Assembly: GCF_905235195.1 (NCBI RefSeq)
Contig: NZ_CAJOKH010000014.1
Location: forward strand, 1 to 46,696
Length of the DNA stretch: 46,696 nt
Direction: 5' to 3'
Source of the DNA: an uncultured Methanobrevibacter sp.
GTDB taxonomy: Archaea > Methanobacteriota > Methanobacteria > Methanobacteriales > Methanobacteriaceae
The position numbers and the translations under genes were made by a program. Each line of letters begins with the position of its first letter. Position 1 is the stretch's first letter. Below the pieces are notes generated by a model. It was not told the DNA's origin. It ran no database searches and was given only the letters and a program-made list of their open reading frames with translations. Positions 8,535 through 18,141 of this stretch are shown here, piece after piece.

Positions 8535-9590
8535 ATGAGTTCTATTATTTGGTATATGTATGAATTTGCAAGAAAAGCATGGATTACTAGATTTGCAGAT
8601 GCTAAATCACAGGAATCTATTATTGATAAACCTCCTCGATTTAGAGATTTTCCAAAAGTTATTCCGGAAAATTGTATAGCATGTGGATCATGTACTGCAA
8701 GTTGTCCATCTCCAACTGCAATTAAATTAGTTAGAGATAAAACTACTGAGGAAGCTGAAGGATTAACTTATCCTGTTATTAATGAAAGTGGTTGTATTAG
8801 ATGTGGGTTCTGTGCAGAAGTTTGTCCATCTGATCCAAAAACTTTAGAATGTGGTGAAAACCACTTTATTAAAGAAGAATTTAGTATTATACCATCTAAA
8901 AGACGTTATATTGTTGATGATTATTTATGTATTAAATGTAAGGCATGTATTAAAGCATGTCCTGTAAATGCAATCAAAGAAGAGAATAGTAAAATAGTAG
9001 TGGACCAACTTAAATGTATTACTTGTGGGGATTGTGTTGATGCCTGTAAGGTTAAAGGTGCAATGAAAGGAGTATTTGTTGATAATTTGGAAGATCAAAA
9101 GAAATTAATCAATTTAGTTGTATCTACTCTTGAAAAATATATTGAATCAAAGCAAGAAGACTTGGAGAAATTACAAAGAGAATCATTATTACAGTTAAAA
9201 ATCCCATTATCTGAAATATGGGATGATGCATTAAAAATTATTCCTGATGCAGAAATTGCACATGAGATTATAGAAAATGCAGTGGACAGATTAAAGGTTA
9301 GAATTGTTACATGGAATAGTGATATGTGTAAAAAATGTCAAATGTGTGTTCCAGAATGTCCAATTGGAGCTATAAGTTTTGATAATGAAAAAGACACTAT
9401 AGTAAGGGATAAAGATAAATGTTGTAGATGTAGTATTTGTTATCAAACTTGTCCATTCGGTGTTATAAAATACTTCCTTTCTAAATTTGTTTTAGATATA
9501 GATGATGATGGAGAGGAATATATGTATATAACAGTTAAACCATCTCAATTAGATTATGATTTTATAAAAGGTGAGCACAATGAAGGATGA
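8535..9590 (+). CDS. ehaP: Energy-converting hydrogenase A subunit P, 6[4Fe-4S] polyferredoxin
   Basis: Polyferredoxin of 351 residues with six CxxCxxCxxxC-type motifs, at about residues 47-57, 87-97, 132-142, 161-171, 265-275 and 297-306. A charged helical linker without cysteine (about 185-260) separates the first four clusters from the last two. The number matches the 6[4Fe-4S] polyferredoxin described for the Methanothermobacter eha operon. It likely carries electrons between EhaN and ferredoxin or EhaQ. The end overlaps the start of ehaQ. Confidence 0.88.
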   Translation: MSSIIWYMYEFARKAWITRFADAKSQESIIDKPPRFRDFPKVIPENCIACGSCTASCPSPTAIKLVRDKTTEEAEGLTYPVINESGCIRCGFCAEVCPSDPKTLECGENHFIKEEFSIIPSKRRYIVDDYLCIKCKACIKACPVNAIKEENSKIVVDQLKCITCGDCVDACKVKGAMKGVFVDNLEDQKKLINLVVSTLEKYIESKQEDLEKLQRESLLQLKIPLSEIWDDALKIIPDAEIAHEIIENAVDRLKVRIVTWNSDMCKKCQMCVPECPIGAISFDNEKDTIVRDKDKCCRCSICYQTCPFGVIKYFLSKFVLDIDDDGEEYMYITVKPSQLDYDFIKGEHNEG

Positions 9591-11166
9591 AGAATATGAG
9601 CGTTTTGGAAAATCCATTCGTGAAGTAGAAGTTCAATGGGATATTGATGATAATAAATGTGCTCATTGTATGGATAAACCTTGTATAAAATCATGCCCTA
9701 TTGATGCAATCTATTTGGATCCTAATGGTAATATTAGATTACATGAATCCTGCTTTGGATGTGTTTTATGTAGGAATGCATGTCCTTATGATGCAATTAT
9801 TATGGAAACAAAAATTGCAGAACCTATTAAGGAAAATATTCCAAATATTAATAAAGCTTTATGTCGTTCATGTGGGGCTTGTGTTTTAAATTGTAAAACA
9901 GGTGCTATTCATCTTAAATCAGTCGGTTCAGATACATTTAGTGAAATTGATGAAGATAAATGTATGAGATGTGGATATTGTTATAGAGTATGTCCAACTG
10001 ATGCTATAAAATATGGTGAAATATTACCTCGTACAGTTAAAGGGGGTAAAGCTATTGTTGTTAATCATAAAAAATGTATTGGTTGTATGACATGTACAAG
10101 AGTATGTCCATCTAAAGGTTCTATTTTAATTAGTGAAACATTAAAATTACCATATATTAATCCTGGTTACTGTGCAAGATGTGAAGAATGTATGCATGCT
10201 TGTCCATCAACAGCAATTAAATTTTCTTCACGTAAAAGAGCATATGCAGAGTATAGTAAAATTAGAACATCTGATACAATTAATGAAATTGTAGAAAAAG
10301 ATATTTCAATCTTATCTCATAATATTTCAAGAATTGATAGAATAGTATCTGATCTTGCAATACAATTTTCAAATGAATTAGATGAACAATGTGAAAGTGA
10401 AGTTCAACCTGATGATTTTCATGACTTTAAATGTTCACTTGAACTTAAATTTAATGCTTCAGATTTAATTAATAAAAAATTTGATGATATTACAGGATCA
10501 AATTATCATATTGCTGAAGTCAAAAATCTTATAGATTCATTCCCTCCAAAAAGAAGAATTTTTGTAGATGAATTTAGATGTATTGGTTGTGGTGAGTGTA
10601 TAAATGTATGTCCAGTTGAAGGAGCAATATATTTAGATTATCCTGCTCCTGTACATATTACTGATAAATGTGTTTACTGTGCAAAATGTGTTGAGGCATG
10701 TAGGTTTGATTATATTACTTTACTTGAAGAATCATTTGAATCTGAAGATGATAAGATATTTTATATCTCTAGTGAAATTCATGAACCAAGAAGTGGAAGA
10801 CTAGAAATATCTAATATGGCTTGTCAAGGATGTGGGGTATGTGTAAACAATTGTCCAACAGATGCACTTAAATTAAATGAAAACGATCATATTAATTTTA
10901 TTGAAGATGATTGTATTTATTGTAGGGAATGTGAATATTTATGTCCTGTAAATGCAATCAATATTATATTAAGCACTTCTGAAGATAATTCTAATGAAAA
11001 TACTCCTTTAGAAGAACAAAAAGATAATAATAAAAATAATTCTGCTGATATAGATAATGAAAATTCTAATATTAGTGAAAAAGATTTTAGTGAAGAAAAT
11101 GATTTTGAAAACATCTCACAAGATATTTCGTCTTTAGATAATCAAAATAATAAAGATGAGAATTAA
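9580..11166 (+). CDS. ehaQ: Energy-converting hydrogenase A subunit Q, 10[4Fe-4S] polyferredoxin
   Basis: Large polyferredoxin of 528 residues. Ten [4Fe-4S] motifs can be counted (from CAHCMDKPCIKSCP near residue 27 to CIYCRECEYLCP near 460), matching the 10-cluster polyferredoxin known in eha. The ATG at 9580 lies in the end of ehaP behind AAAGGTGAG. The region around residues 230-320 has few cysteines and is helical. The last roughly 55 residues form an Asn/Asp/Glu/Ser-rich low-complexity acidic tail, which may be lineage-specific. Confidence 0.88.
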   Translation: MKDEEYERFGKSIREVEVQWDIDDNKCAHCMDKPCIKSCPIDAIYLDPNGNIRLHESCFGCVLCRNACPYDAIIMETKIAEPIKENIPNINKALCRSCGACVLNCKTGAIHLKSVGSDTFSEIDEDKCMRCGYCYRVCPTDAIKYGEILPRTVKGGKAIVVNHKKCIGCMTCTRVCPSKGSILISETLKLPYINPGYCARCEECMHACPSTAIKFSSRKRAYAEYSKIRTSDTINEIVEKDISILSHNISRIDRIVSDLAIQFSNELDEQCESEVQPDDFHDFKCSLELKFNASDLINKKFDDITGSNYHIAEVKNLIDSFPPKRRIFVDEFRCIGCGECINVCPVEGAIYLDYPAPVHITDKCVYCAKCVEACRFDYITLLEESFESEDDKIFYISSEIHEPRSGRLEISNMACQGCGVCVNNCPTDALKLNENDHINFIEDDCIYCRECEYLCPVNAINIILSTSEDNSNENTPLEEQKDNNKNNSADIDNENSNISEKDFSEENDFENISQDISSLDNQNNKDEN

Positions 11167-11234
11167 TTTTTTTATTTATTTTTATAAAAAATATTTATTA
11201 TTCATTAAAAATTATATTGGCCAGGAGAGATAAT

Positions 11235-12320
11235 TTGACAAATAAAGTTTATATTACTGATTGTGAAGGTCCATTAGCCTTAAATGATAATGCTTTTGAA
11301 ATGTGTTCACATTTTATTAAAGATGGAGAAGAATTATATAAAATTTTAAGTAGTTTTGATGATTATTTGGTGGAAGTTGAAAAAAAGGAAGGTTATCATA
11401 TTGGTGGAACTTTAGCATTTATAACTCCATTTTTTAAAGCAGCAGGTATTAAAAATCAGGATTTAATTAATTATTCTAAAGAAAATATTAATGCTGTTTG
11501 CGGAATCGAAAATGTCTTTTTTCTAAGTAATAATTTCATAGATTCCTATATTGTAAGTACAAGTTATAGTCAATATATTCATGCTTTATGTGATAAATAT
11601 GATTTTTCCTTTGAAAATACATATAAAACAAATGTAGACTTAGATGAATATGAAATAACAGAAGATGAAAAGGAAAAAATTGAAGAATTTAGAGTAAAGA
11701 TTTTAGAATGTAAATCTATTATTGATTTTAGGGGCAATGAAGATTCAAAACAACTTAAAGAAGATTTCAATACCTTAAATGATATATTTTTTAATCAAAT
11801 AAAAAACTTGGATTCATATAAAATTATGAATAAAATTAAGCCTGTTGGTGGCGTGGAAAAAGAAAATTCAGTTAAAGATATTATATCAAAAAATCATGTT
11901 GATTTAAGTAATGTTATGTATGTTGGAGATAGCATTACTGATTTAGAACCTCTTAGTTATGTTAAATCAAATGGAGGTTTAGCTATTTCATTTAATGGAA
12001 ATAAATATGCAGTAGAAAATGCAGATATTGCAATAATTACAGAAGATGCAATTGCATTTGCAGTTATACTTGATTTATTTGCAAGACTTGGAAAATATTA
12101 TACTTTGGGATTTATAGATCAATATGAATATTTACCTGAAGGGATGTATGAAGGATTTAGAATTAGTCATAAATTCTTAGATTACTTTAAAGAACACTTT
12201 GATGGTAAACAGTACCCTATTATTGCTAAAATTACCGATGAGAATAGGGAAGAATTAATTAAAAAAAGTACTGAGATGAGGCATAAAGTCCGTGGTGATG
12301 ATGTAGCTTCTATAATGTAA
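11235..12320 (+). CDS. ehaR: Energy-converting hydrogenase A subunit R, EhaR (HAD-like)
   Basis: Protein of 361 residues with the HAD hydrolase fold. Motif I is ITDCEGPL near the N-terminus, with Asp as the presumed nucleophile but Glu where the second Asp is usual. Motif IV is MYVGDSITDLEPL in the second half. The likely start is TTG at 11235, because CAGGAGAGAT (11222-11231) is well spaced; the upstream TTG at 11217 lacks a site. It is encoded with the Eha subunits, but a phosphatase role in the complex is not established. The end overlaps the possible first ATG of ehaS. Confidence 0.78.
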   Translation: MTNKVYITDCEGPLALNDNAFEMCSHFIKDGEELYKILSSFDDYLVEVEKKEGYHIGGTLAFITPFFKAAGIKNQDLINYSKENINAVCGIENVFFLSNNFIDSYIVSTSYSQYIHALCDKYDFSFENTYKTNVDLDEYEITEDEKEKIEEFRVKILECKSIIDFRGNEDSKQLKEDFNTLNDIFFNQIKNLDSYKIMNKIKPVGGVEKENSVKDIISKNHVDLSNVMYVGDSITDLEPLSYVKSNGGLAISFNGNKYAVENADIAIITEDAIAFAVILDLFARLGKYYTLGFIDQYEYLPEGMYEGFRISHKFLDYFKEHFDGKQYPIIAKITDENREELIKKSTEMRHKVRGDDVASIM

Positions 12321-12334
12321 TGTTTTGTGATAAT

Positions 12335-13228
12335 ATGACAGATTATAGTTTAGTTGAAGATACTTTCTTTGAAAGTTTTAGAGGAAAATATATAAGAGCA
12401 TTAATTACAGCTGAAGATGAATTAACCGCAAAAGAGGCAGCTTATGATTCAACTTCAACTCCAAGTTCGGTTATTGGAAGAATTGAAGGGGGTGTGGAAG
12501 GTCCTCTTTCAAAAGATAAAACACCTGATGGCAGACCTGGTTATATTACTCACTACTGGTATAGTATTGATGATTTAAAAAAATATGAACTAGAATTATC
12601 TTATAGGATTCGCCAGGATATTTTAGTTAAACCATTTACATCAATGTTTTCATATACTGTTAATCCAGTAGGTTATATTCCTATGATGGAGCAGGTAGGT
12701 CACTGTGGTGATGGTTATGAATGGGAAGAAGAAATATATGGTCGTGAAATGATTCATGTTCCTATAGCAGTACCTGACTTTTTAATCGATAATAAATTAG
12801 GATATGGAAATGGGATTATGGGGGCTAATTTCTGGTATATGTGTAGTACTAAAGAGGCTGTTCTTGAAGCAGGTAGAAAAATAGTCAATGCTATTTTAGA
12901 AGTTCCAGGGGCATGTGCACCATTTGGTATATGTTCTGCTGCAAGTAAACCTGAAACTAATTTTCCTCAAATAGGTCCTTCAACTAATCATCCATATTGT
13001 CCATCACTTAAAAATCGTTTAGGTGATGAATCTAAGGTTCCTGATAAAGTAAATTATATTCCTGAAATTGTTATAGATGCAGTTGATGAAGAGTCAATGA
13101 GAAATGCAGTTAAAGCTGGAATAGATAGTATTTTAGATGTTGAAGGAATAGTAAAAATTTCTGCAGGTAACTTTGGTGGTAATTTAGGAGAAGATACCTT
13201 CTATTTACATGATATTTTAGGTATTTAA
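12335..13228 (+). CDS. ehaS: EhaS, formylmethanofuran:tetrahydromethanopterin formyltransferase-like protein
   Basis: Homologue of Ftr, about 297 residues. Family-type features include VEDTFFESF at the N-terminus, the KTPDGRPGYITHYWY segment (compare ETPDGRPG in Ftr), and a C-terminal GNFGGNLGEDTFYLHDIL. Ftr moves the formyl group from formylmethanofuran to tetrahydromethanopterin. This paralogue (often called FtrII) sits in the eha operon, and its own activity is unclear. The ATG at 12335 follows TTTTGTGAT. An ATG at 12320 that overlaps the ehaR stop would add five residues. Confidence 0.8.
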   Translation: MTDYSLVEDTFFESFRGKYIRALITAEDELTAKEAAYDSTSTPSSVIGRIEGGVEGPLSKDKTPDGRPGYITHYWYSIDDLKKYELELSYRIRQDILVKPFTSMFSYTVNPVGYIPMMEQVGHCGDGYEWEEEIYGREMIHVPIAVPDFLIDNKLGYGNGIMGANFWYMCSTKEAVLEAGRKIVNAILEVPGACAPFGICSAASKPETNFPQIGPSTNHPYCPSLKNRLGDESKVPDKVNYIPEIVIDAVDEESMRNAVKAGIDSILDVEGIVKISAGNFGGNLGEDTFYLHDILGI

Positions 13229-13242
13229 TACTTGGTGTTATT

Positions 13243-14226
13243 ATGGAAATTGCTGATGATATTCAATATGATGTTATTGGATTTGGTGCATTAAATCTTG
13301 ATAAGTTATATACTGTTGATTCAATTGCATGTCATGATGAAGAAAGTGCAATTTTAAAGGAAGAATATAGTCCTGGAGGTTCTGCAGCAAATACAATAAT
13401 TGGTCTTGCAAAATTAAACCTAACCACTTCATATATTGGTAAAATAGCAAATGATAAAGAAGGAGAAATTCTTGAATATAATCTTGTAAAACATAATGTA
13501 TACTTAAATAACTTAATATATGCTGATGAGGGAGTATCTGGTCAGGCATTAGGATTTGTTGACGAGAACGGTGAAAGAGCACTATATATTCAGACTGGTG
13601 TTAATGAAGACATAGATTTAGGTGAGATTAATTTAATAGAACTTTCAAGAGGTAAAATCTTACATTATACTTCACTATTCGCAAAAAGCTTTAAAACTCA
13701 AAAAGAATTAATTAAATTACTTCCAGATTCCTTAAAACTAAGTTTTGATCCCGGTCTTATATATGCAAAATTAGGTGTTGATGCACTAAAAGTTATACTG
13801 GATCGAACAGATATTTTACTTATTAATGAAAATGAACTCTTTGTATTATTTGAAGAGTATTATAGAAAAAGAGATAATATTGCCGAAGATGAAGATTTAA
13901 GCTTTAGAGATTTAGCCCTTAAAATACGGGATGATGGTATTGAAACAGTGGTTGTTAAAAGATCATCTAAAGGGGCATATGGTATTAATTCAGATGATGA
14001 TGAAGTAAAAGTTCCAATATTTGAAGTTGAACCTGTTGATACAACAGCTGCAGGTGATTCTTTTAATGCAGGATTTTTATATTCTTATGTTAATGGTTTT
14101 GGCTTGGAAAAATCAATTACTATAGGTAATTGGGTGGCTTCAAGGTCAGTTTCTGGTATTGGTACCTCCAATTTTCCAGATAAAAAAGAATTGGATATGT
14201 TTTTACAGGAATATTATGGAGATTGA
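13243..14226 (+). CDS. ehaT: EhaT, PfkB/ribokinase-family kinase
   Basis: PfkB-family protein of 327 residues. The first signature region is GGSAANTIIGLAKL (about 46-59) and the second is DTTAAGDSFNAGFLYSY near residue 270, including the catalytic Asp of the anion-hole AAGD motif. The fold phosphorylates sugars, nucleosides or similar alcohols with ATP; the substrate here is unknown. It closes the eha operon directly after ehaS (14-base gap), and about 190 AT-rich bases follow before the next gene. Confidence 0.8.
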   Translation: MEIADDIQYDVIGFGALNLDKLYTVDSIACHDEESAILKEEYSPGGSAANTIIGLAKLNLTTSYIGKIANDKEGEILEYNLVKHNVYLNNLIYADEGVSGQALGFVDENGERALYIQTGVNEDIDLGEINLIELSRGKILHYTSLFAKSFKTQKELIKLLPDSLKLSFDPGLIYAKLGVDALKVILDRTDILLINENELFVLFEEYYRKRDNIAEDEDLSFRDLALKIRDDGIETVVVKRSSKGAYGINSDDDEVKVPIFEVEPVDTTAAGDSFNAGFLYSYVNGFGLEKSITIGNWVASRSVSGIGTSNFPDKKELDMFLQEYYGD

Positions 14227-14359
14227 TAAATTACAATTGTTTAAAAAATTCTAAATACTGTTTATAAAGTTATTTTTTAAAACATTAATTAATTTATTTA
14301 ATTAAATTTGATAATTCTTCAAAAATACTTTATAACTTTTATTAAAAAAGCAAAATTAT

Positions 14360-14410
14360 GAAAAAATTTTATTATTAATAAAGTATATAATTTAACACAT
14401 ATAGGATGGT
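14360..14410 (+). promoter_or_regulatory. Possible promoter for the downstream polyferredoxin
   Basis: AAAGTATATAATTT (14380-14393) is a TATA-box-like sequence about 25-30 bases before the ATG at 14416, with AGGATGG (14403-14409) as binding site. This suggests that the polyferredoxin may be transcribed separately from eha with a very short leader. Confidence 0.35.
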
Positions 14411-14415
14411 AGCTT

Positions 14416-15264
14416 ATGGAAATTAAATTTCAAAAAAAGATGGACCTTTTAGAAAAAGAAGTCATTTTAAAATCTGTAGAATTAGATGATGATATTGAAG
14501 ATTTTAAAGTGGACATAGGAGATTTTCAATCTAAAGAAAGATTTATAGCAATATCTCCTCGTTGTGTACGGTGTAATCTTTGTGTTGAAGAATGTCCTGT
14601 CGGTGCTATAAGTGATTCAACATATTCTAAACGTGCAAGAATATTGGATAATTGTGTAAAATGTGAAATATGTGTGGAAACTTGTCCAATTTCATCAATT
14701 TACATTTTTGAATCTGAAGCCATTATAAATAATGAGGCGGAAGAAATTAAAGACCAAACAATAGATTATACATTTAATGAATTTAATATTCCTCACAGGG
14801 TTATAAGACTAAATAATATAGAAATGGATAGATCTAAATGTATAGGATGCCGTCATTGTGTTAAATTTTGTCCAACTAACGCAAATAAATTAAAATCAAA
14901 ATCATACATTGAAGATGTAGAATCTCAAAATTATGATACTCTTATTGAAGGGGAATTATATCCTATAATCAATAAAGATTTATGTCTTGGCTGTGGTTCT
15001 TGTGTAAATATATGTGCTCAGGATGTTTACATATTAGATCGATATTTAGGTCCTGTAATTCCAACGAAAAATCTTATAATAGATGAAGATACATGTGTGT
15101 CATGTTTTTTATGTGAAGAAAACTGTCCAACAAATGCTATTGTATTAAATTCAAATAATATTCCAGAGCTTGATGATGATAAATGTATTAGATGTAATGT
15201 CTGTACAATGAAATGTCCTGTTGGAGCATTAAACTTTGAGGATGTAGAGTTTAATTATGATTAG
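14416..15264 (+). CDS. Polyferredoxin with six [4Fe-4S] motifs
   Basis: Protein of 282 residues with six CxxCxxCxxxC motifs: CVRCNLCVEECP, CVKCEICVETCP, CIGCRHCVKFCP, CLGCGSCVNICA, CVSCFLCEENCP and CIRCNVCTMKCP. It starts with an acidic 45-residue segment free of cysteine. It lies directly downstream of eha, as in other Methanobacteriales, so it probably exchanges electrons with the hydrogenase or formylmethanofuran dehydrogenase. It has no membrane segment and no extra catalytic domain. Confidence 0.8.
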   Translation: MEIKFQKKMDLLEKEVILKSVELDDDIEDFKVDIGDFQSKERFIAISPRCVRCNLCVEECPVGAISDSTYSKRARILDNCVKCEICVETCPISSIYIFESEAIINNEAEEIKDQTIDYTFNEFNIPHRVIRLNNIEMDRSKCIGCRHCVKFCPTNANKLKSKSYIEDVESQNYDTLIEGELYPIINKDLCLGCGSCVNICAQDVYILDRYLGPVIPTKNLIIDEDTCVSCFLCEENCPTNAIVLNSNNIPELDDDKCIRCNVCTMKCPVGALNFEDVEFNYD

Positions 15265-15561
15265 CTTTTTATAATTTATCATATGCCATTAAAATTCCTT
15301 TATGAGTATATGGTTCAATTAATTTAAATTCCCATAAGTAATTAAATCAATTAAATAAGTTAAATTCATAACTTTATTATAAAATTCACATTAGATTGAA
15401 TTCATATTCAAATTTTAAATTAGAATTCAAATTTAAACTACAAATTAGAATTCATATTCATATTCAAATTTAAATTTGAAATCAAGTTAAAATTATATTA
15501 AATAAAATCAGATTCATAAATAAAATAAAAAGGGTTTATAGAATAAAATGAAGGGTTTATT
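15265..15561. repeat. AT-rich spacer with iterated GAATTCAAATTT units
   Basis: No gene is seen. Between about 15370 and 15490 the sequence repeats short related words (AGAATTCAAATTTAAA, GAATTCATATTCAAATTT, TTAGAATTCATATTC) in irregular spacing. The units are too irregular and AT-rich to be a CRISPR or a defined element. Expansion by slippage is the simplest reading. Confidence 0.4.
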
Positions 15562-16197
15562 ATGAAAGCAAAAGATATGATGGATAAAAATTTTTTAAGT
15601 GTTAAAGCATTTGATTCTATAGATGAAGTATCTAAAATTATGGAAGACCATAAAAGATTTACTTGTCCTGTTGTAGATGATAATAATAAGTTAATAGGAT
15701 GGGTAACAGCTTTAGATATTACAAAAGGTTTAAGAGAAAATAATGATAAAATTTCTGAAATAATGCATAATCCTGAGGAAACACATGCCTTATATGAAAA
15801 AGATTCTGTAAGAGAAGCAGTTCTTGAAGTAAGTGAAGATAGAGTTTTAGATGTTCCTGTATTTGATGATAATGAAATTTTAAAAGGTATTATACGTTCT
15901 TTTGATATTATTGATACATTTTCTGAATTATATGAAACAAAAGTTTATAAAATATATGAGGCTATGCAAGATCAATTAAAAGGTGTTACATGGGATGAGC
16001 TTATGAAAGCATCTGCAATTGTATCTACTCGTAATACTGGTATTAAAATTACTCCCAAAGAGTATGATGAAAACATTCATGAAGCAACATTTGGTAATGC
16101 TGTTTGGGCAACTGGTGGCCTTGAAAACTTCTTTGTAGGTTTAATATCTGTTGGTGAGTTAGTAATTGCTCGTAAAATTGGACAAAGACGTAAATAA
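15562..16197 (+). CDS. CBS-domain pair protein
   Basis: Protein of 211 residues with two tandem CBS domains: about residues 1-58 (KAKDMMDKNFLSVKAFDS, then GWVTALDITKGL) and 60-120 (ISEIMHNPEETHAL, then GIIRSFDIID). CBS pairs usually bind adenosine ligands and sense energy state. A C-terminal region of about 85 residues (GVTWDELMKASAIVSTRNTG) follows and is not a known catalytic domain to me. It lies just after the eha/polyferredoxin block, so energy sensing for this block is a fair but unproven idea. Confidence 0.75.
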   Translation: MKAKDMMDKNFLSVKAFDSIDEVSKIMEDHKRFTCPVVDDNNKLIGWVTALDITKGLRENNDKISEIMHNPEETHALYEKDSVREAVLEVSEDRVLDVPVFDDNEILKGIIRSFDIIDTFSELYETKVYKIYEAMQDQLKGVTWDELMKASAIVSTRNTGIKITPKEYDENIHEATFGNAVWATGGLENFFVGLISVGELVIARKIGQRRK

Positions 16198-16199
16198 TT

Positions 16200-16250
16200 A
16201 ATAAATCCTAGTTTTATAAACTTTTTTTTATTTTTATTTTTAATTTTTTA
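16200..16250 (+). terminator. T-rich terminator after the CBS gene
   Basis: A long T-rich tract (TTTTTTTATTTTTATTTTTAATTTTTT, about 16220-16249) follows the CBS stop within 25 bases. Archaeal transcription commonly ends at such tracts on the coding strand. No hairpin is needed or seen. Confidence 0.4.
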
Positions 16251-16400
16251 AACCTATTGTTAATGATTTATTATTTTTTATAAAAATTCAATTTGAAACT
16301 TAATTATATTAATGTAAAGATATAAATAAATAATCATATTATTTATGTTTAAATTTTTAATTTTATATTTAATTCTTATAAAAATTTTTTAAGGGATTTC

Positions 16401-17399
16401 ATGAGAACATATAATGAATTTGAAGGAAAAACTGTTTTAGTAACTGGTGGTGCAGGTTGTGTTGGTAGTAATTTATCTCGTAAACTTGCTGATTTAGGTG
16501 CCGATAAGGTAATTATTTTTGATAATATGTCATCTGCTTATCATTGGAATATTCCAGAAAAAGACAATATTGAATTTATTAAAGGAGATATTCTTAATGA
16601 TGAGGATTTAAAAAGAGTCTTTAAAGAAAGACCAGATTATGTTTATCATTTAGCAGCACATTTTGCAAATCAAAATAGTGTAGATCAACCAGAAACCGAT
16701 TTAATGGTTAATGGTTTAGGAATTCTTAAAACATTAGAACATGCTCAATTAACAGGTGTTGATCGATTTGTTTATTCATCTAGTGGTTGTGGAGTTTATG
16801 GTTTAGATTCTAAAATGCCATTTGAAGAACATGATATTTCTATTTCTTTACACACTCCTTACCAATTAACTAAATTACTCGGTGAATTATATACCAATTA
16901 CTTCCATAATTTATATGATATGCCTATTGTTAATGCAAGGTTCTTTAATGTTTTTGGTCCAGGTGAGGTTCCAGGTAAATATAGAAATGTTATTCCTAAC
17001 TTCTTCTATTGGGCTATTAATCATCAGGCATTACCTATTACTGGTGAAGGTACTGAAACAAGAGATTGGACTTTTGTTGGAGATATCTGTAATGGTCTTA
17101 TAGCTATGGGTATTGAAGAGGAAGCTATTGGTGAAGCTATTAACTTAGGTTCAGGTCAGGACCATCGTGTAATAGATATGGCAAACAGAGTTAATGAATT
17201 GTCAGATAATCCTGCAGGAATTGAGTTTAAACAGAGGCGTAATTGGGACGCTAAAACTAAACTTTTATCTTCAATTGAAAAAGCTAAAGATATTTTAGGA
17301 TATAAACCAACTGTTTCATTTGATGATGGGCTTGTTAAGGTTCATGATTGGTTTAGTGAAAATTGGGATAATATTCAAGAATCAGCTGAATTCGATTAG
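16401..17399 (+). CDS. NAD-dependent sugar-nucleotide epimerase/dehydratase
   Basis: Extended short-chain dehydrogenase of 332 residues. The NAD-binding motif TGGAGCVGS is at about 15-23, SSSG at 127-130 and the catalytic YxxxK at Tyr155/Lys159. The SNNDTE-like family pattern fits UDP-glucose 4-epimerase or related GalE/RfbB enzymes; the exact sugar cannot be told. It probably feeds pseudomurein or surface glycan synthesis, with a glycosyltransferase 0.7 kb downstream. TATAAATAAAT near 16320 may be its TATA box, and AAGGGATT (16391-16398) its binding site. Confidence 0.8.
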   Translation: MRTYNEFEGKTVLVTGGAGCVGSNLSRKLADLGADKVIIFDNMSSAYHWNIPEKDNIEFIKGDILNDEDLKRVFKERPDYVYHLAAHFANQNSVDQPETDLMVNGLGILKTLEHAQLTGVDRFVYSSSGCGVYGLDSKMPFEEHDISISLHTPYQLTKLLGELYTNYFHNLYDMPIVNARFFNVFGPGEVPGKYRNVIPNFFYWAINHQALPITGEGTETRDWTFVGDICNGLIAMGIEEEAIGEAINLGSGQDHRVIDMANRVNELSDNPAGIEFKQRRNWDAKTKLLSSIEKAKDILGYKPTVSFDDGLVKVHDWFSENWDNIQESAEFD

Positions 17400-17609
17400 A
17401 TTTTCAAGTTTTCCTTAATATTTTTTTTATTTATATTTATTATTTTATATAACTTAATTTAACTTAATTTAATTTATTTATTGATTTAATAGTCTGATTT
17501 AAATATTCATTCTATTCTTTTATTTAATTTTTTAAATTTATTATGCTCTAATATTAGTTTTACCTACTTTTTTTTAAATTTAAATAGTTTTATTACATTA
17601 GTTTAATTT

Positions 17610-18023
17610 TTATATATTTTTCTCAAATCCACAGTCACTACACTTTTTCTTTTGGTAAGTTATTATACCTCCACATTCTGGGCAAGTCCAATTTGTCTTA
17701 TCTGTTTCTATGATTTTTCCAATTCCCATGTACTGTATTCTTTTAGCACTTTCTAATGTAGAAAAATCATATCTTTTAATCGAATTTTTATCTTGTTTTT
17801 TTATTAGTTTACATGGGAATTCACTACATCTTCCACAGTATTTAAATTTCTTTTTATCATAACATCCTTTGATTTTACATTTAAGTGCACTTTTCTTTTT
17901 GCCCCTGTCACTGATTAGGCATCCGGAACAGGGATTATTTTCTTTTAGATAATCTTCACAGCTAATGCAATTTATACCGCAGGGGGCATATAATTCACTA
18001 TTAATCTTTTCAGGCATTTTCAT
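17610..18023 (-). CDS. Cysteine-rich DUF3795-type protein
   Basis: Minus-strand protein of 137 residues. It opens with the family-type LYAPCGINCISC and has a dense set of Cys pairs in the first 75 residues (CSGC, CKIKGC, CGRCSEFPC). A second zinc-ribbon-like unit follows near the C-terminus (CPECGG and CSDCGF), probably fused to the family core. Cys spacing suggests metal binding. Function is unknown. Its ATG at 18023 follows AGTGATAAT on the minus strand. It is the only minus-strand gene in the first 43 kb apart from the transposase relic. Confidence 0.7.
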   Translation of the reverse strand: MKMPEKINSELYAPCGINCISCEDYLKENNPCSGCLISDRGKKKSALKCKIKGCYDKKKFKYCGRCSEFPCKLIKKQDKNSIKRYDFSTLESAKRIQYMGIGKIIETDKTNWTCPECGGIITYQKKKCSDCGFEKNI

Positions 18024-18141
18024 ATTATCACTTGTATTATTTTATGTGAATTTTTATTTGTTTCTATAAATTGATTTGGGTATAATTTTAAATATTATTA
18101 TTTTATAAAACTTAAATAATAAACTATTTTTATTGATTATT

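Noticed and set aside
13274-13582. Minus-strand frame of 102 codons opposite ehaT
   Set aside because: It lies fully inside ehaT, is rich in Gln/Leu/Tyr/His as expected from the opposite strand, and has no binding site.
15370-15490. Iterated GAATTCAAATTT words as a CRISPR array
   Set aside because: Units vary in length and spacing, there are no unique spacers of constant size and no cas gene is near.
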